From Pseudomonas sp. B21-023 (GTDB taxonomy: Bacteria > Pseudomonadota > Gammaproteobacteria > Pseudomonadales > Pseudomonadaceae): 64,000 bases of DNA. Every line of letters starts with the position of its first letter. The first letter of the stretch is position 1. Of this stretch, positions 1 to 10,741 are shown in pieces. The notes under the pieces are model-generated. The model was not told where the DNA came from and searched no databases. It saw nothing but the letters and a program-made list of their open reading frames with translations. The position numbers and the translations under genes were made by a program. The DNA lies in assembly GCF_024749165.1 (NCBI RefSeq), contig NZ_CP087190.1:434001-498000 (forward strand). Direction: 5' to 3'.

Positions 1-1
1 G

Positions 2-205
2 GGTACCGTGGCCGTGGTGTTCCAGGCCGAGGGCAAGGCCGCGCGGGGCCAGTTGATGTTGCAGGGCAAGCCGGTGGGCTGGCGCTTGCAGAAGAGCGAG
101 GAAGGCTTGCTGTTGACGCTGGTCGCTGCGCGCCCCCTGCGCGGCGAATGGGCTGGCGCGCAGGAGGCGGGACGTTGGCGGGTGCATGTGAGGCTGCACG
201 AATAA
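2..205 (+). CDS. C-terminal fragment of an unidentified protein, cut by the window start
   Basis: The open frame enters from before the window and ends with TAA after 67 visible codons. The residues (ending RWRVHVRLHE) alternate polar and hydrophobic positions, which suggests the beta-rich end of a larger domain. I do not recognise the family. There is no ribosome binding site ahead of the GTG at position 8, so that codon is unlikely to be the true start. It runs in the same direction as the Rhs gene that follows, but a 315-base gap separates them. Confidence 0.45.
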   Translation, partial: GTVAVVFQAEGKAARGQLMLQGKPVGWRLQKSEEGLLLTLVAARPLRGEWAGAQEAGRWRVHVRLHE

Positions 206-520
206 AAGAGGGGATATCCCGGCCTGCCTGTACCGAGGTCCCCGAAACTGGAGGTACTGGTTACTTAGCAGGGAGCGTGCCAGGTTTTGCAGGCCCGGAA
301 ACATGCTGTTCCGGCCCTTTCCAAAGGGTCATGAGGACTAATCTGCGTTCTGCTGGTGCACATGGCACAGCAACGGTGCAGAGGGGCGCTATTCGCTAGA
401 AGGAGAGAATGGGCGCGGGAGGCCTCTACCGGGACCTGATAATTTTGCCAGTATCGGACACCGATTAGCCTCGGTTAGCTTTCGGCTCATGATTTCATAG
501 TCCTGCGGGAGTGACCGTTC
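206..520. other. Gene-free stretch upstream of the Rhs gene
   Basis: I find no convincing gene, RNA or strong promoter here. A small hairpin (CCCTTT, 2-base loop, AAAGGG at 315-328) lacks a T run. The only open frame, of 83 codons from 148, starts inside the preceding gene and has no recognisable protein character. Confidence 0.4.
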
Positions 521-1411
521 ATGAGCCTGTATTTGCCGATGCTCGATCGCCAGCGCTCACCATTCGGGGGGGGTAACTTCTCCAGAGCATATACACCTTA
601 CGGTGCCATTATAGATGCAGGGGGGCCGGCCACCGGCTTCTGTGGACAGCTTCGCGACAGGGTGACTGGTAGCTATCCGCTGGGTAATGGCAATCGTTTT
701 TACTCCCCGGAGATAATGCGTTTTCAGTCCCCTGATCGGTTGAGTCCGTTTGCTGCGGGCGGGATCAATGCTTATAGCTACTGTGCTGGTAACCCAGTAG
801 ACAATTGGGATCCCAGTGGGGGGACGAAGCGTTTGTTGTCGGACCCTATAGACATGATAGCCCCGGGTATTTCAACTGTAGTAGGTGCTGCTACAACTGG
901 GATTCTGATAGCTGATACTTGGAGCAGCTTCAAGAGTAGAGCTCAGGTAGCGGAATTGAAGAAGCACTCGAATGATCCCGACGTGCTCAATATGGAGGAG
1001 GTCACCAGAACGCGACTTGTTCAGAAAGTAGTTGCAACCACCGCTGCTGGAGGATCGACTCTAGCTAGTGCAGCAGGAGTGGTCGGTGCTCCGGTTGCCG
1101 TGCCGGTCCAGATTACTCTCGCCGGACTGAGTGCCGCTGCACTTGGGCTTGACCAGATTTCGAGCAGGCGCGAGGCTAAGCACCGTGCGGACCCGCTCAA
1201 CTTCATGAAGCGCTCCGCCGGAACATATGAAAACAAGATTATTGCCGGGCAAAAGTTATTGAATCGAGAATTGCAAAAAAATGAAAAGCAATCAGCACTG
1301 AGTCCGGCCGATTACGAATCCCGATTAGAGCAGGACAAGAGAGTTGAACGTCAGTTCAATGATGCGTTTAATGGGCTATTGATTTCAATTCGGTCTTTAA
1401 GCGATTGGTAA
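521..1411 (+). CDS. Orphan RHS repeat-associated core protein with a variable, hydrophobic C-terminal tail
   Basis: A 296-residue protein. Residues about 20-100 are the Rhs/YD-repeat-associated core: a YTPYGAI start, GFCGQLRDRVTGSYPLGNG, the RFYSPEIMRFQSPDRLSPF block and a closing NPVDNWDPSG. Full Rhs proteins are over 1000 residues, so this is only the end of the shell plus a tip. The tail (about 105-296) is unlike the core: it has Gly/Ala/Val-rich hydrophobic stretches near residues 112-130 and 168-210, then a charged helical end. In polymorphic Rhs toxins this position carries the toxin domain. A membrane-active toxin would fit, but that is inference. GGAG lies about 9 bases before the ATG. 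No immunity gene follows: only about 120 bases and a terminator precede the convergent ntrC. Confidence 0.75.
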   Translation: MSLYLPMLDRQRSPFGGGNFSRAYTPYGAIIDAGGPATGFCGQLRDRVTGSYPLGNGNRFYSPEIMRFQSPDRLSPFAAGGINAYSYCAGNPVDNWDPSGGTKRLLSDPIDMIAPGISTVVGAATTGILIADTWSSFKSRAQVAELKKHSNDPDVLNMEEVTRTRLVQKVVATTAAGGSTLASAAGVVGAPVAVPVQITLAGLSAAALGLDQISSRREAKHRADPLNFMKRSAGTYENKIIAGQKLLNRELQKNEKQSALSPADYESRLEQDKRVERQFNDAFNGLLISIRSLSDW

Positions 1412-1486
1412 TGAGTTTTATCAGTCAAAATATTCTTGGCTTTAAAGTTAAATTTATATGAAATTTCTGTTCTGCGGCCTTTGGAT

Positions 1487-1518
1487 GTGAGGGCTAAAGA
1501 TAGCCCTCATTATTTTGC
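1487..1518 (+). terminator. Rho-independent terminator after the Rhs gene
   Basis: An 8-bp stem (GAGGGCTA / TAGCCCTC) with an AAGA loop at 1489-1508 is followed by ATTATTTT. On the minus strand the hairpin is not followed by T residues, so it serves the Rhs gene rather than ntrC. Confidence 0.75.
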
Positions 1519-1530
1519 GTTGCTCAACGA

Positions 1531-2963
<1,433 letters not shown>

Positions 2964-2967
<4 letters not shown>

Positions 2968-4049
2968 GGGGTGATGGCTCCTTGTTCCAGGGGCAGGTAG
3001 ATCGAGAAGGTGGTGTGGCCGGCGTGGCTTTCACATTCGATCAGGCCCTGGTGCTGGCTGATGATGTTCTGGGTGATGGCCAGGCCCAGCCCGGTGCCGT
3101 CCGGGCGGCCGCTGACCATGGGGTAGAAGAGTGTGTCCTGCAGTTCCGCGGGGATGCCGGGGCCGTTGTCGATGATCTCGATCCGCGCCACCAGGCGGTG
3201 GCGGACGTGGCCGATGGTGAACTGGCGCACGGCCCGACTGCGCAGGGTGATGCGGCCCAGGCGCAGTTCGTTCTGCGCGCCGATGGCCTGCATGGCGTTG
3301 CGCACGATGTTGAGCACGGCCTGGATCATCTGCTCGCGGTCGATCAGCACGTCCGGCAGGCTCGGGTCGTAGTCGCGCACCAGGGTGATGCCGCCCTGGC
3401 TCTCGGCATCGACCAGGCTGCACACCCGTTCGAGCACTTCGTGGATATTGGTCATGGACAGCGACGGCAGCTTGTTCGAGCCGAGCATGCGGTCGACCAG
3501 GTTGCGCAGGCGGTCGGCCTCTTCGATGATCACATTGGTGTAGTCACGCAGGCCGTCCTCGGGCAGCTCGCGGGCCAGCAGTTGCGCCGCGCCGCGAATG
3601 CCGCCGAGGGGGTTCTTGATTTCGTGGGCGAGGCCGCGCACCAGCATCTTGGTGGTTTCCTGCTTGCTTAGCTGGGCCTCCTCCTTGGTGATGCGCAGCA
3701 GGCGGTCACGCGGGTGCACCTCAAGCAGCAGCAGGGTCTGGCCCTGATGCAGGATGGGCGTGACGGCGTAGTCGACAGTGATGCTCTGGCCGGTCAGCGA
3801 GGTCAGCTGGGCTTCGCGCTTGGTGAACGGGTGCGCCTGCTCCACCGCCTGGCGCAGCGAGTTGAGTGCCTCGGCCGATTCGGTGAACAGCTCGCTGATG
3901 AACTGGCCATGGCTGCGTTGGCCACTGACAGCCAGGAGCATTTCCGCGGCTGGATTCATGTACTCCAGGCGCAGTTCGGCATTGAGCAGGAGCGTGGCCG
4001 TGGTCAGGTTGTCCAGAAGCAGACGGTGCTGTGCATCGCTGATGGTCAT
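2964..4049 (-). CDS. ntrB: Nitrogen regulation sensor histidine kinase/phosphatase NtrB (NRII)
   Basis: A 361-residue cytoplasmic kinase that phosphorylates or dephosphorylates NtrC under control of PII. An N-terminal PAS domain (about 8-115) precedes the H-box GLAHEIKNPLGG (His at about 141), the N-box NIVRNAMQAIG and the ATP-binding G boxes DNGPGIP and DGTGLGLAI. There is no membrane segment, as expected for NtrB. It is first in a two-gene operon with ntrC. A candidate sigma54 promoter lies about 80 bases upstream, so autoregulation by NtrC is likely but not shown. Confidence 0.97.
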
Positions 4050-4136
4050 AAGGCGTCGTTGACCTCTATTGGCACTCTTTTGGCGCCCCTCTCAGGCCTG
4101 GGGCGCGCATGGATGACGTGCTGGATGCGTTGAAAA

Positions 4137-4152
4137 TGCAAGAACCAAACCA
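4137..4152 (-). promoter_or_regulatory. Candidate sigma54 (-24/-12) promoter for ntrBC
   Basis: On the minus strand the sequence is TGGTTTG-GTTC-TTGCA. Compared with TGGCAYR-N4-TTGCW, the -12 box is perfect, the GG/GC spacing is exact, and positions 4-6 of the -24 box differ. The predicted start, near 4126, leaves a leader of about 77 bases before ntrB. Confidence 0.5.
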
Positions 4153-4280
4153 AGGCTCCGAAAAGAAGCGGAAATTCCGGATAAAGTCCTGTGTGCGCGC
4201 AAAATCGGCACATAAAGCCCTGGTTAAACGATTCTTGTGACCCAAAGTGGGGTGCATGTCGGGGCGCAAGGCCTATTCAT

Positions 4281-4295
4281 GCACCAATATGGAGC
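4281..4295. promoter_or_regulatory. NtrC-type binding palindrome upstream of ntrBC
   Basis: GCACC-AATAT-GGAGC matches the NtrC consensus GCACC-N5-GGTGC at nine of ten arm positions. It lies about 130 bases upstream of the candidate -24 element, a normal enhancer distance, and just past the stop codon of the chorismate mutase gene. Confidence 0.5.
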
Positions 4296-4304
4296 ATAGT
4301 GAGC

Positions 4305-4847
4305 TCACGCGCTTTTGCACAGCTGTCCGGTGGCGCGGACCAGGGCAAGGTGCCGCGCCGCTTCGCGCCTGCGCTGGTGCAGTGCGTTGGCCAGTTGGCC
4401 GGGGCAGTTGATCGTGATTGTCTGGTCGAATTGGGCGAGGGCAACGAGCAGTTGTGCCTGAAGGTGGTCCAATGCCGGGCGTACATCCTGGCCAAGATCC
4501 TGTCGAGGCAGGTCGGGTGCCTGCCGTGCGCGGTGCCAGCTGTCCAGCAGGTGGTACTGGAGCAGTTTGCTCGCCTCGATCTGGTCCGCGAAGAACGCTT
4601 CGGCGCGTGCCGGGTCCAGCTGGTAGGCGGTCGCGGCCTGGCGTGCGCTGGCCAGTACCTGTTGCTCGCGGTCAAAGGCCTGCACTGGTTGCCCTCGGTC
4701 CCATTTGTGCAGGGCGACCGCTTCGGCAAGGTCAAGACGGCGCTCGATGGCGTCAAGCAGGTTCTCGAGGTTGGAATGGGGCGGCGGCGAGGTGTTGCAG
4801 CCGGACAATACGAGGCAGCAGGTGAGTGCGAGGTGTCTGGTACGCAT
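4305..4847 (-). CDS. Periplasmic (gamma-type AroQ) chorismate mutase, predicted lipoprotein
   Basis: A 180-residue protein starting at the ATG at 4847, which has AAGGAG 6-7 bases upstream. Longer in-frame starts would run through the glnA terminator and are rejected. The N-terminus is a lipoprotein signal (hydrophobic stretch ending LSGC, Cys17). The mature part matches exported AroQ chorismate mutases, which rearrange chorismate to prephenate: NLLDAIERRLDLAEAVALHK, then AFDREQQVL, then FFADQIEASKLLQYHLLDSW. The charged Arg, Lys and Glu residues of the helical active site are present. Most known gamma-type enzymes have a cleaved SPI signal, so lipidation is unusual. It sits between glnA and ntrBC on the same strand but has its own gaps on both sides. 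Confidence 0.8.
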   Translation of the reverse strand: MRTRHLALTCCLVLSGCNTSPPPHSNLENLLDAIERRLDLAEAVALHKWDRGQPVQAFDREQQVLASARQAATAYQLDPARAEAFFADQIEASKLLQYHLLDSWHRARQAPDLPRQDLGQDVRPALDHLQAQLLVALAQFDQTITINCPGQLANALHQRRREAARHLALVRATGQLCKSA

Positions 4848-4929
4848 GGTGATCTCCTTGGATTGATGGAGAACCGAGTGTCGCAGTGCCGCCAGATACG
4901 GCTGTAGGGCTAGTCCGATGATGCCGATG

Positions 4930-4962
4930 CAAAAATGGAAACGGCCTCCCGAGGGAGGCCGT
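4930..4962 (-). terminator. Rho-independent terminator of glnA
   Basis: A perfect 10-bp stem (ACGGCCTCCC / GGGAGGCCGT, 2-base apex, 4941-4962) is followed on the minus strand by TTCCATTTTTG. It lies 33 bases after the glnA stop and separates glnA from the chorismate mutase gene. Confidence 0.9.
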
Positions 4963-4994
4963 CCTGATGTCACCGGCGCGAGGCGCCAGATAGA

Positions 4995-6401
4995 TCAGCA
5001 GCTGTAGTACAGCTCGTATTCCAGCGGGTGCACGAAGGTGCGTACCTTGATTTCTTCTTCGCTCTTCAGCTCGATGAAGGCATCGATGAAGTCGTCGGAG
5101 AATACGCCGCCCTTGGTCAGGAACGCACGGCCTTTATCCAGCTCTTCCAGAGCTTCTTTCAGGCTGCCACAGACTTGCGGGATTTCCTTGGCCTCTTCAG
5201 GCGGCAGGTCGTACAGGTTCTTATCGGCGGCATCGCCTGGGTGGATCTTGTTCTGGATGCCGTCCAGGCCCGCCATCAGCAGGGCCGCGAAGGCCAGGTA
5301 CGGGTTGGCCGATGGGTCCGGGAAGCGTGCTTCGATACGGCGGGCTTTCGGGCTGCCGACGTAAGGAATGCGGATCGAGGCAGAACGGTTGCGCGCCGAG
5401 TAGGCCAGCATCACCGGGGCCTCGAAACCTGGGACCAGACGCTTGTACGAGTTGGTCGACGGGTTGGTGAAGCCGTTCAGGGCCTTGCCGTGCTTGATGA
5501 TGCCGCCGATGAAGTACAGGGCGGTATCGGACAGGCCGGCATAGCCTTCGCCAGAGAAGGTGTTCTTGCCGTCTTTCCAGATCGACATGTGCACGTGCAT
5601 GCCCGAGCCGTTGTCGCCGTACAGAGGCTTGGGCATGAAGGTGGCGGTACGGCCATAGGCGTCGGCAACGTTGTGCACGACGTATTTCAGGGCCTGTACT
5701 TCGTCAGCTTTCTTCACCAGGGTGTTGAACTTGACGCCGATTTCGTTCTGGCCGGCAGTCGCCACTTCGTGGTGGTGAACTTCGACGGTCTGGCCCATTT
5801 CTTCCAGGGCATTGCACATGGCGGTGCGGATTTCGTGGTCGTGGTCGAACGGAGGCACCGGGAAGTAGCCGCCTTTCACGCCCGGACGGTGGCCTTTGTT
5901 GCCGCCTTCCACGTCAGCGCCGGTCATCCACGAGCCTTGCTCGGAGAAGATCTTGAACATCGAGCCGGAGATGTCCGAGTGGAACTTCACTTCGTCGAAG
6001 ATGAAGAACTCGGGCTCTGGGCCTGCGAACACGGTGTCACCGATGCCGGTGCTCTTCAGGTACTCTTCGGCGCGCTTGGCGATGCCGCGCGGGTCACGAT
6101 CGTAGCCCTGCATGCTCGACGGGTCGACGATGTCGCAGGTGATGATCAGGGTCGGTTCTTCGGTGAACGGGTCCAGCACGGCGGTTTCGTCAACCGGCAT
6201 CAGGATCATGTCGGAGGCTTCGATGCCTTTCCAGCCAGCGATGGAGGAGCCGTCGAACATCTTGCCGACTTCGAAGAAGTCTTCGTCCAGGCCATCGCGC
6301 GCCGGCATGGTCACGTGATGCTGAATGCCCTTGGTGTCCGTGAAACGCAGATCAATCCACTTGACGTCATGATCTTTGATGAGTTGAACCGACTTCGACA
6401 T
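4995..6401 (-). CDS. glnA: Glutamine synthetase, type I (GSI-beta)
   Basis: A 468-residue enzyme that makes glutamine from glutamate, ammonia and ATP in the cytoplasm. The start at 6401 ([10 protein letters not shown]) has GGAGG nearby; upstream in-frame codons lie in the promoter. It shows the beta-grasp N-domain with [13 protein letters not shown], the ATP/metal residues around [22 protein letters not shown], the NRSASIRIP motif and the adenylylation loop NLYDLPPEE. The tyrosine is residue 397, so activity is probably controlled by GlnE. Transcription is likely NtrC/sigma54 dependent, given the sites upstream. Confidence 0.98.
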   Translation of the reverse strand: MSKSVQLIKDHDVKWIDLRFTDTKGIQHHVTMPARDGLDEDFFEVGKMFDGSSIAGWKGIEASDMILMPVDETAVLDPFTEEPTLIITCDIVDPSSMQGYDRDPRGIAKRAEEYLKSTGIGDTVFAGPEPEFFIFDEVKFHSDISGSMFKIFSEQGSWMTGADVEGGNKGHRPGVKGGYFPVPPFDHDHEIRTAMCNALEEMGQTVEVHHHEVATAGQNEIGVKFNTLVKKADEVQALKYVVHNVADAYGRTATFMPKPLYGDNGSGMHVHMSIWKDGKNTFSGEGYAGLSDTALYFIGGIIKHGKALNGFTNPSTNSYKRLVPGFEAPVMLAYSARNRSASIRIPYVGSPKARRIEARFPDPSANPYLAFAALLMAGLDGIQNKIHPGDAADKNLYDLPPEEAKEIPQVCGSLKEALEELDKGRAFLTKGGVFSDDFIDAFIELKSEEEIKVRTFVHPLEYELYYSC

Positions 6402-6501
6402 GTTGTCCTCCGGATGGTCTAGGGCGCAGTTGGCCGCTGCCCTGGAAATAAGGGTGTCGCTGGGCGCGGATAGTCGGCCAAGCTTACCTGCCTCACAAGG
6501 G

Positions 6502-6517
6502 AGCAAATTGCATGCCA
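6502..6517 (-). promoter_or_regulatory. sigma54 (-24/-12) promoter of glnA
   Basis: The minus strand reads TGGCATG-CAAT-TTGCT, a full match to TGGCAYR-N4-TTGCW. The predicted transcription start is near 6491, giving a leader of about 90 bases before the glnA ATG. Confidence 0.85.
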
Positions 6518-6591
6518 GTGCCCGAAAATGGCCTGCACGCGATAAAAGGAGGCGTTGCTGGGCATTTGCTGATGATCTGGATGGCTGCTGT

Positions 6592-6606
6592 GCACTCATG
6601 TGATGC
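6592..6606. promoter_or_regulatory. Second, weaker NtrC-type site upstream of glnA
   Basis: GCACT-CATGT-GATGC differs from GCACC-N5-GGTGC at two positions. Its centre is 31 bases (about three helical turns) from the perfect site at 6623-6637, like the paired NtrC enhancer sites known at enteric glnA. Confidence 0.55.
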
Positions 6607-6622
6607 GTTTTTTAACTTTGTC

Positions 6623-6637
6623 GCACCGCTATGGTGC
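6623..6637. promoter_or_regulatory. Perfect NtrC binding palindrome upstream of glnA
   Basis: GCACC-GCTAT-GGTGC is an exact dyad matching the NtrC consensus, placed about 105 bases upstream of the glnA -24 element on the minus strand. It lies between the divergent glnA and thiI promoters. Confidence 0.8.
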
Positions 6638-6726
6638 GCTCTGTGCGTGCAGGGCTACATCGCGGGGCAGGCAACATAAATCCAACCTTCTGGACAAAAG
6701 TTGGTCAAAAGCTGAGCAATTTCCGC

Positions 6727-6732
6727 TATAAT
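6727..6732 (+). promoter_or_regulatory. -10 element of the thiI promoter
   Basis: A perfect TATAAT lies 46 bases before the thiI ATG. The best upstream -35 candidate (TTGGTC at 6701-6706) is 20 bases away, longer than optimal, so the -35 assignment is uncertain. Confidence 0.55.
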
Positions 6733-6777
6733 TCGCGCCCCTCATTTTCGGTAGGCCCTGGGCGCGCTGTTAAACCA

Positions 6778-8232
6778 ATGAAACTTATCGTCAAAGTCTT
6801 CCCAGAAATCACCATCAAGAGCCGGCCGGTGCGCAAGCGCTTCATCCGCCAGCTCGCCAAGAACATCCGCAACGTGCTCAAGGACCTTGATCCCGAGCTC
6901 GCGGTTGATGGTGTCTGGGACAATCTCGAGGTGGTCACCCGCGTCGAGGACGAAAAGCTCCAGCGCGAAATGATCGAGCGCCTCACCTGCACGCCGGGTA
7001 TCACCCACTTCCTGCAGGTCGAGGAGTATGCACTGGGCGATTTCGACGACATCGTCGCCAAGTGCAAGCACCACTTTGGCCACCTGCTGGCCGGCAAGCG
7101 CTTCTCGGTACGCTGCAAGCGCGGCGGCCACCACGATTTCACCTCGATGGACGTCGACCGCTACGTCGGCAGCCAGCTGCGCCAGCAGTGCGGCGCCGCC
7201 GGCATCGACCTGAAGACCCCAGAAGTCGTGGTGCGCATGGAGATCCGCGACCAGCGCCTGTACGTGATTCACAATCAGCACAACGGCATTGGCGGCTACC
7301 CGCTGGGCGCACTGGAACAGACCCTGGTGCTGATGTCCGGTGGCTTCGACTCCACCGTCGCGGCCTACCAGATGATGCGCCGCGGACTGATGACCCATTT
7401 CTGCTTCTTCAACCTCGGTGGCCGTGCCCACGAGCTGGGCGTGATGGAAGTGGCCCACTACCTGTGGAAGAAGTACGGCAGCAGCCAGCGCGTACTGTTC
7501 ATCAGCGTGCCGTTCGAGGAAGTGGTCGGCGAGATCCTCAACAAGGTCGACAACAGCTACATGGGCGTCACCCTCAAGCGCATGATGCTGCGCGGCGCCG
7601 CGCACATGGCCGACCGTCTGCAGATCGACGCGCTGGTCACCGGCGAGGCGATCTCCCAGGTGTCGAGCCAGACCTTGCCGAACCTGTCGATCATCGACTC
7701 GGCCACCGACAAGCTGGTGCTGCGCCCGCTGCTGGCCAGCCACAAGCAGGACATCATCGACCAGGCCACCGAGATCGGCACCGCCGACTTCGCCAAGCAT
7801 ATGCCCGAGTATTGCGGCGTGATCTCGGTGAACCCGACTACCCATGCCAAGCGTCACCGCATGGAGCACGAAGAAAAGCAGTTCGACATGGCCGTGCTGG
7901 AGCGCGCCCTGGAGCGCGCCAAGTTCATCTCCATCGACCATGTGATCGACGAGCTGGGCAAGGACATCGAAATCGAGGAAGTGGCCGAGGCACTGCCAGG
8001 CCAGATCGTCATCGACATTCGTCACCCCGACGCCCAGGAAGACGAACCTCTGGTGCTGGAAGGCATCGAAGTCCAGGCCATGCCGTTCTACGCCATCAAC
8101 AGCAAGTTCAAGCACCTGGACCCCACGCGCCAGTACTTGCTGTATTGCGACAAGGGTGTGATGAGCCGTCTGCACGCACACCACCTGCTCAGTGAGGGAC
8201 ATGCCAATGTGCGTGTTTATCGTCCGACATAA
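6778..8232 (+). CDS. thiI: tRNA 4-thiouridine sulfurtransferase / thiamine-pathway sulfur carrier ThiI
   Basis: A 484-residue enzyme that adenylates U8 of tRNA and inserts sulfur, and also feeds sulfur into thiamine thiazole synthesis. Domains in order: an N-terminal ferredoxin-like part, THUMP (about 60-165), a PP-loop ATP pyrophosphatase with LMSGGFDST (about 180-190), and a C-terminal rhodanese domain with the persulfide cysteine in [12 protein letters not shown] second conserved Cys is in [10 protein letters not shown]. The ATG ([10 protein letters not shown]) lies just beyond the TATAAT box; the ribosome binding site is weak. It is divergent from glnA and followed by typA. Confidence 0.96.
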   Translation: MKLIVKVFPEITIKSRPVRKRFIRQLAKNIRNVLKDLDPELAVDGVWDNLEVVTRVEDEKLQREMIERLTCTPGITHFLQVEEYALGDFDDIVAKCKHHFGHLLAGKRFSVRCKRGGHHDFTSMDVDRYVGSQLRQQCGAAGIDLKTPEVVVRMEIRDQRLYVIHNQHNGIGGYPLGALEQTLVLMSGGFDSTVAAYQMMRRGLMTHFCFFNLGGRAHELGVMEVAHYLWKKYGSSQRVLFISVPFEEVVGEILNKVDNSYMGVTLKRMMLRGAAHMADRLQIDALVTGEAISQVSSQTLPNLSIIDSATDKLVLRPLLASHKQDIIDQATEIGTADFAKHMPEYCGVISVNPTTHAKRHRMEHEEKQFDMAVLERALERAKFISIDHVIDELGKDIEIEEVAEALPGQIVIDIRHPDAQEDEPLVLEGIEVQAMPFYAINSKFKHLDPTRQYLLYCDKGVMSRLHAHHLLSEGHANVRVYRPT

Positions 8233-8359
8233 GACGCCAGGGCTGTATGGCGGCAGCATCCGCCATCGCCCTCCCGACCATCGGGCCCGCTGAGCCGTAA
8301 ACCGTACATATTGGCCGCCTACACTGGCGGCAACCGAATCCTCTGATCGAGATACAGTT

Positions 8360-10180
8360 GTGATCGAAAATCTGCGTAACATCGCCATCATCGCCCACGT
8401 TGACCATGGTAAAACCACCCTGGTCGACAAACTCCTGCGCCAGTCCGGCACCCTGGAGCGTAACGAGCTCAACGACGAGCGCGTCATGGACTCCAACGAC
8501 CAGGAAAAAGAGCGCGGCATTACCATTCTGGCGAAAAACACCGCCATCAACTGGAACGGCTACCACATCAACATCGTCGACACCCCCGGCCACGCCGACT
8601 TCGGTGGCGAGGTTGAGCGTGTAATGTCGATGGTCGACTCCGTGCTGCTGCTGGTCGACGCCCAGGACGGCCCGATGCCGCAAACCCGCTTCGTGACCAA
8701 GAAGGCCTTCGAAGCTGGCCTGAAGCCAATCGTCGTGATCAACAAGGTCGACCGTCCAGGCGCGCGTCCTGACTGGGTTCTGGACCAGATCTTCGACCTG
8801 TTCGACAACCTCGGCGCCACCGACGAACAGCTGGACTTCAAAGTCGTCTACGCCTCGGCCCTGAACGGCATCGCCGGTCTGGACCACACCGCCATGGGCG
8901 AAGACATGACCGCCCTGTACCAGTCGATCATCGACAACGTACCGGCGCCGGACGTTGACCGTGAAGGCTCGTTCCAGATGCAGATCTCGGCACTGGACTA
9001 CAACAGCTTCCTGGGTGTTATCGGCGTTGGCCGTATCGCCCGTGGCCGCATCAAGCCGAACACCCCGGTTGTTGCCATCGATGTCGACGGCAAGAAGCGT
9101 AACGGCCGTATTCTGAAGCTGATGGGCCACCACGGCCTGCACCGCGTCGACGTCGAAGAAGCCCAGGCTGGCGACATCGTCTGCATCAGCGGTTTCGACG
9201 AGCTGTTCATCTCCGACACCCTGTGCGCCCCGGACGCGGTAGAAGCGATGAAGCCGCTGACCGTCGACGAGCCAACCGTTTCGATGACCTTCCAGGTCAA
9301 CGACTCGCCGTTCTGCGGCAAGGAAGGCAAGTTCGTCACCAGCCGTAACATCAAGGACCGTCTGGACAAGGAGCTGCTGTACAACGTTGCCCTGCGCGTC
9401 CAGGAAACCGATTCCCCTGACAAGTTCAAGGTATCGGGCCGTGGCGAGCTGCACCTGTCCGTTCTGATCGAAACCATGCGCCGTGAAGGCTTCGAGATGG
9501 CCGTAGGCCGTCCTGAAGTGATCATCCGCGAAGTCGACGGCGTCAAGCAGGAACCGTTCGAGAACGTCACCATCGACATCCCTGAAGAATCCCAGGGCAA
9601 GGTCATGGAAGAAATGGGTCTGCGTAAAGGCGACCTGACCAACATGGTGCCGGATGGCAAGGGCCGTGTTCGCCTGGAATACAACATTCCGGCCCGTGGT
9701 CTGATCGGTTTCCGTAACCAGTTCCTGACCCTGACCAACGGTGCAGGCATCCTGACCTCGATCTTCGATCGCTACGACACCATGAAGTCGGGCCAGATGT
9801 CCGGCCGTCTGAACGGCGTACTGGTTTCGGTCGAGACCGGCAAGGCACTGACCTACTCGCTGGAAACCCTGCAGGCGCGCGGCAAGCTGTTCGTCGAGCA
9901 CGGCCAGGAGATCTACAACGGTCAGATCATCGGCCTGAACAGCCGCGACAACGACCTGGGCGTGAACCCGACCAAAGGCAAGAAGCTCGACAACATGCGT
10001 GCTTCGGGCAAGGACGAAGTCATCGCCCTGGTACCGCCGGTTCGCCACACCCTGGAACAGGCCCTGGAGTTCATCCAGGACGACGAGCTGTGCGAAGTCA
10101 CGCCGAAGTCGATCCGTCTGCGCAAGAAGATCCTGGACGAAGGCGAGCGTACCCGCGCTGCCAAGAAAGCCAAGAACTGA
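8360..10180 (+). CDS. typA: Ribosome-associated translational GTPase TypA/BipA
   Basis: A 606-residue GTPase of the EF-G/LepA class that binds the 70S ribosome and supports assembly and stress adaptation. G motifs are [21 protein letters not shown] and [11 protein letters not shown]-like domains II, III and V follow, then the BipA-specific C-terminal domain ([21 protein letters not shown]). The start is GTG at 8360 ([17 protein letters not shown] follows). Length is normal. A strong terminator follows 19 bases after the stop. Confidence 0.97.
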   Translation: MIENLRNIAIIAHVDHGKTTLVDKLLRQSGTLERNELNDERVMDSNDQEKERGITILAKNTAINWNGYHINIVDTPGHADFGGEVERVMSMVDSVLLLVDAQDGPMPQTRFVTKKAFEAGLKPIVVINKVDRPGARPDWVLDQIFDLFDNLGATDEQLDFKVVYASALNGIAGLDHTAMGEDMTALYQSIIDNVPAPDVDREGSFQMQISALDYNSFLGVIGVGRIARGRIKPNTPVVAIDVDGKKRNGRILKLMGHHGLHRVDVEEAQAGDIVCISGFDELFISDTLCAPDAVEAMKPLTVDEPTVSMTFQVNDSPFCGKEGKFVTSRNIKDRLDKELLYNVALRVQETDSPDKFKVSGRGELHLSVLIETMRREGFEMAVGRPEVIIREVDGVKQEPFENVTIDIPEESQGKVMEEMGLRKGDLTNMVPDGKGRVRLEYNIPARGLIGFRNQFLTLTNGAGILTSIFDRYDTMKSGQMSGRLNGVLVSVETGKALTYSLETLQARGKLFVEHGQEIYNGQIIGLNSRDNDLGVNPTKGKKLDNMRASGKDEVIALVPPVRHTLEQALEFIQDDELCEVTPKSIRLRKKILDEGERTRAAKKAKN

Positions 10181-10198
10181 GTTAGCTCAGGCTGAATG

Positions 10199-10238
10199 AA
10201 AACGCCCCCGGTCGAAAGGCCGGGGGCGTTTTTGTTTG
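10199..10238. terminator. Bidirectional terminator between typA and the YkgJ-like gene
   Basis: An 11-bp GC-rich stem (AACGCCCCCGG / CCGGGGGCGTT, 10201-10230) has T residues after it on the plus strand and an A run before it. It can end both typA and the convergent gene. Confidence 0.9.
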
Positions 10239-10291
10239 CCTTCAGAAATACGGGCCGCTTTGCAGCCCAGCATTTCAGGCGTGGCGCAGTC

Positions 10292-10696
10292 TCAGCGCCC
10301 GACCACCTTGGGCTTGTACGCGCAATACCCCGGTCGCGGCCCGACCTTGGGGTGGTTGCGGCAGGTATCCGGGCGCTTGTCGTAGATGGTGCACAGGCGG
10401 CTCTTGCGATCCAGGTACATGCAGTCATCGTTGCTCATCCGGGTCAGGGTGAAGATCCCCGATTTCTGGTTGAAGCGCTCGATGATGCCTTCCTTCTGCA
10501 GGCGTTTGGCCACGTTCTTCGGCGGTTCGTCTTTCTCGAATTCATCCACCACGCCAATGCGGATCAGATCCTTGATCTTCACCTCCACCGGCAGGGTGCA
10601 GCAGGTCGAGTGGCAGCCACCGCACATATGGCTGGCATAGCGCTGCCAGGTCTCCAGGCGGTCGACTTCGGCGGCGGCGATCAGGGTCGTTTTCAT
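10292..10696 (-). CDS. YkgJ-family zinc/iron-chelating cysteine-cluster protein
   Basis: A 134-residue protein if it starts at the ATG at 10696 (MKTTLIAAAE). Longer in-frame starts are unlikely because a promoter-like sequence lies there. It carries the cysteine cluster of the YkgJ/CxxCxxCC family: CGGCHSTCC, then Cys in DDCMYLD, RLCTIYDKRPDTC and GYCAY. The cysteines are thought to bind metal; the biochemical role is not known. It is a single gene, convergent with typA and divergent from glgP, and its promoter overlaps a 21-bp palindrome. Confidence 0.85.
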   Translation of the reverse strand: MKTTLIAAAEVDRLETWQRYASHMCGGCHSTCCTLPVEVKIKDLIRIGVVDEFEKDEPPKNVAKRLQKEGIIERFNQKSGIFTLTRMSNDDCMYLDRKSRLCTIYDKRPDTCRNHPKVGPRPGYCAYKPKVVGR

Positions 10697-10741
10697 GGTT
10701 ATGGGGTGAATCACGGTCTTGGGGCGCGCGATCATACCGGA

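Noticed and set aside
148..399. An 83-codon open frame overlapping the first partial gene
   Set aside because: It begins inside the first gene in another frame, has no ribosome binding site, and shows no protein-like composition.
4848..4973. A 42-residue N-terminal extension of the chorismate mutase
   Set aside because: It would read through the glnA terminator hairpin and would bury the lipoprotein signal inside the protein.
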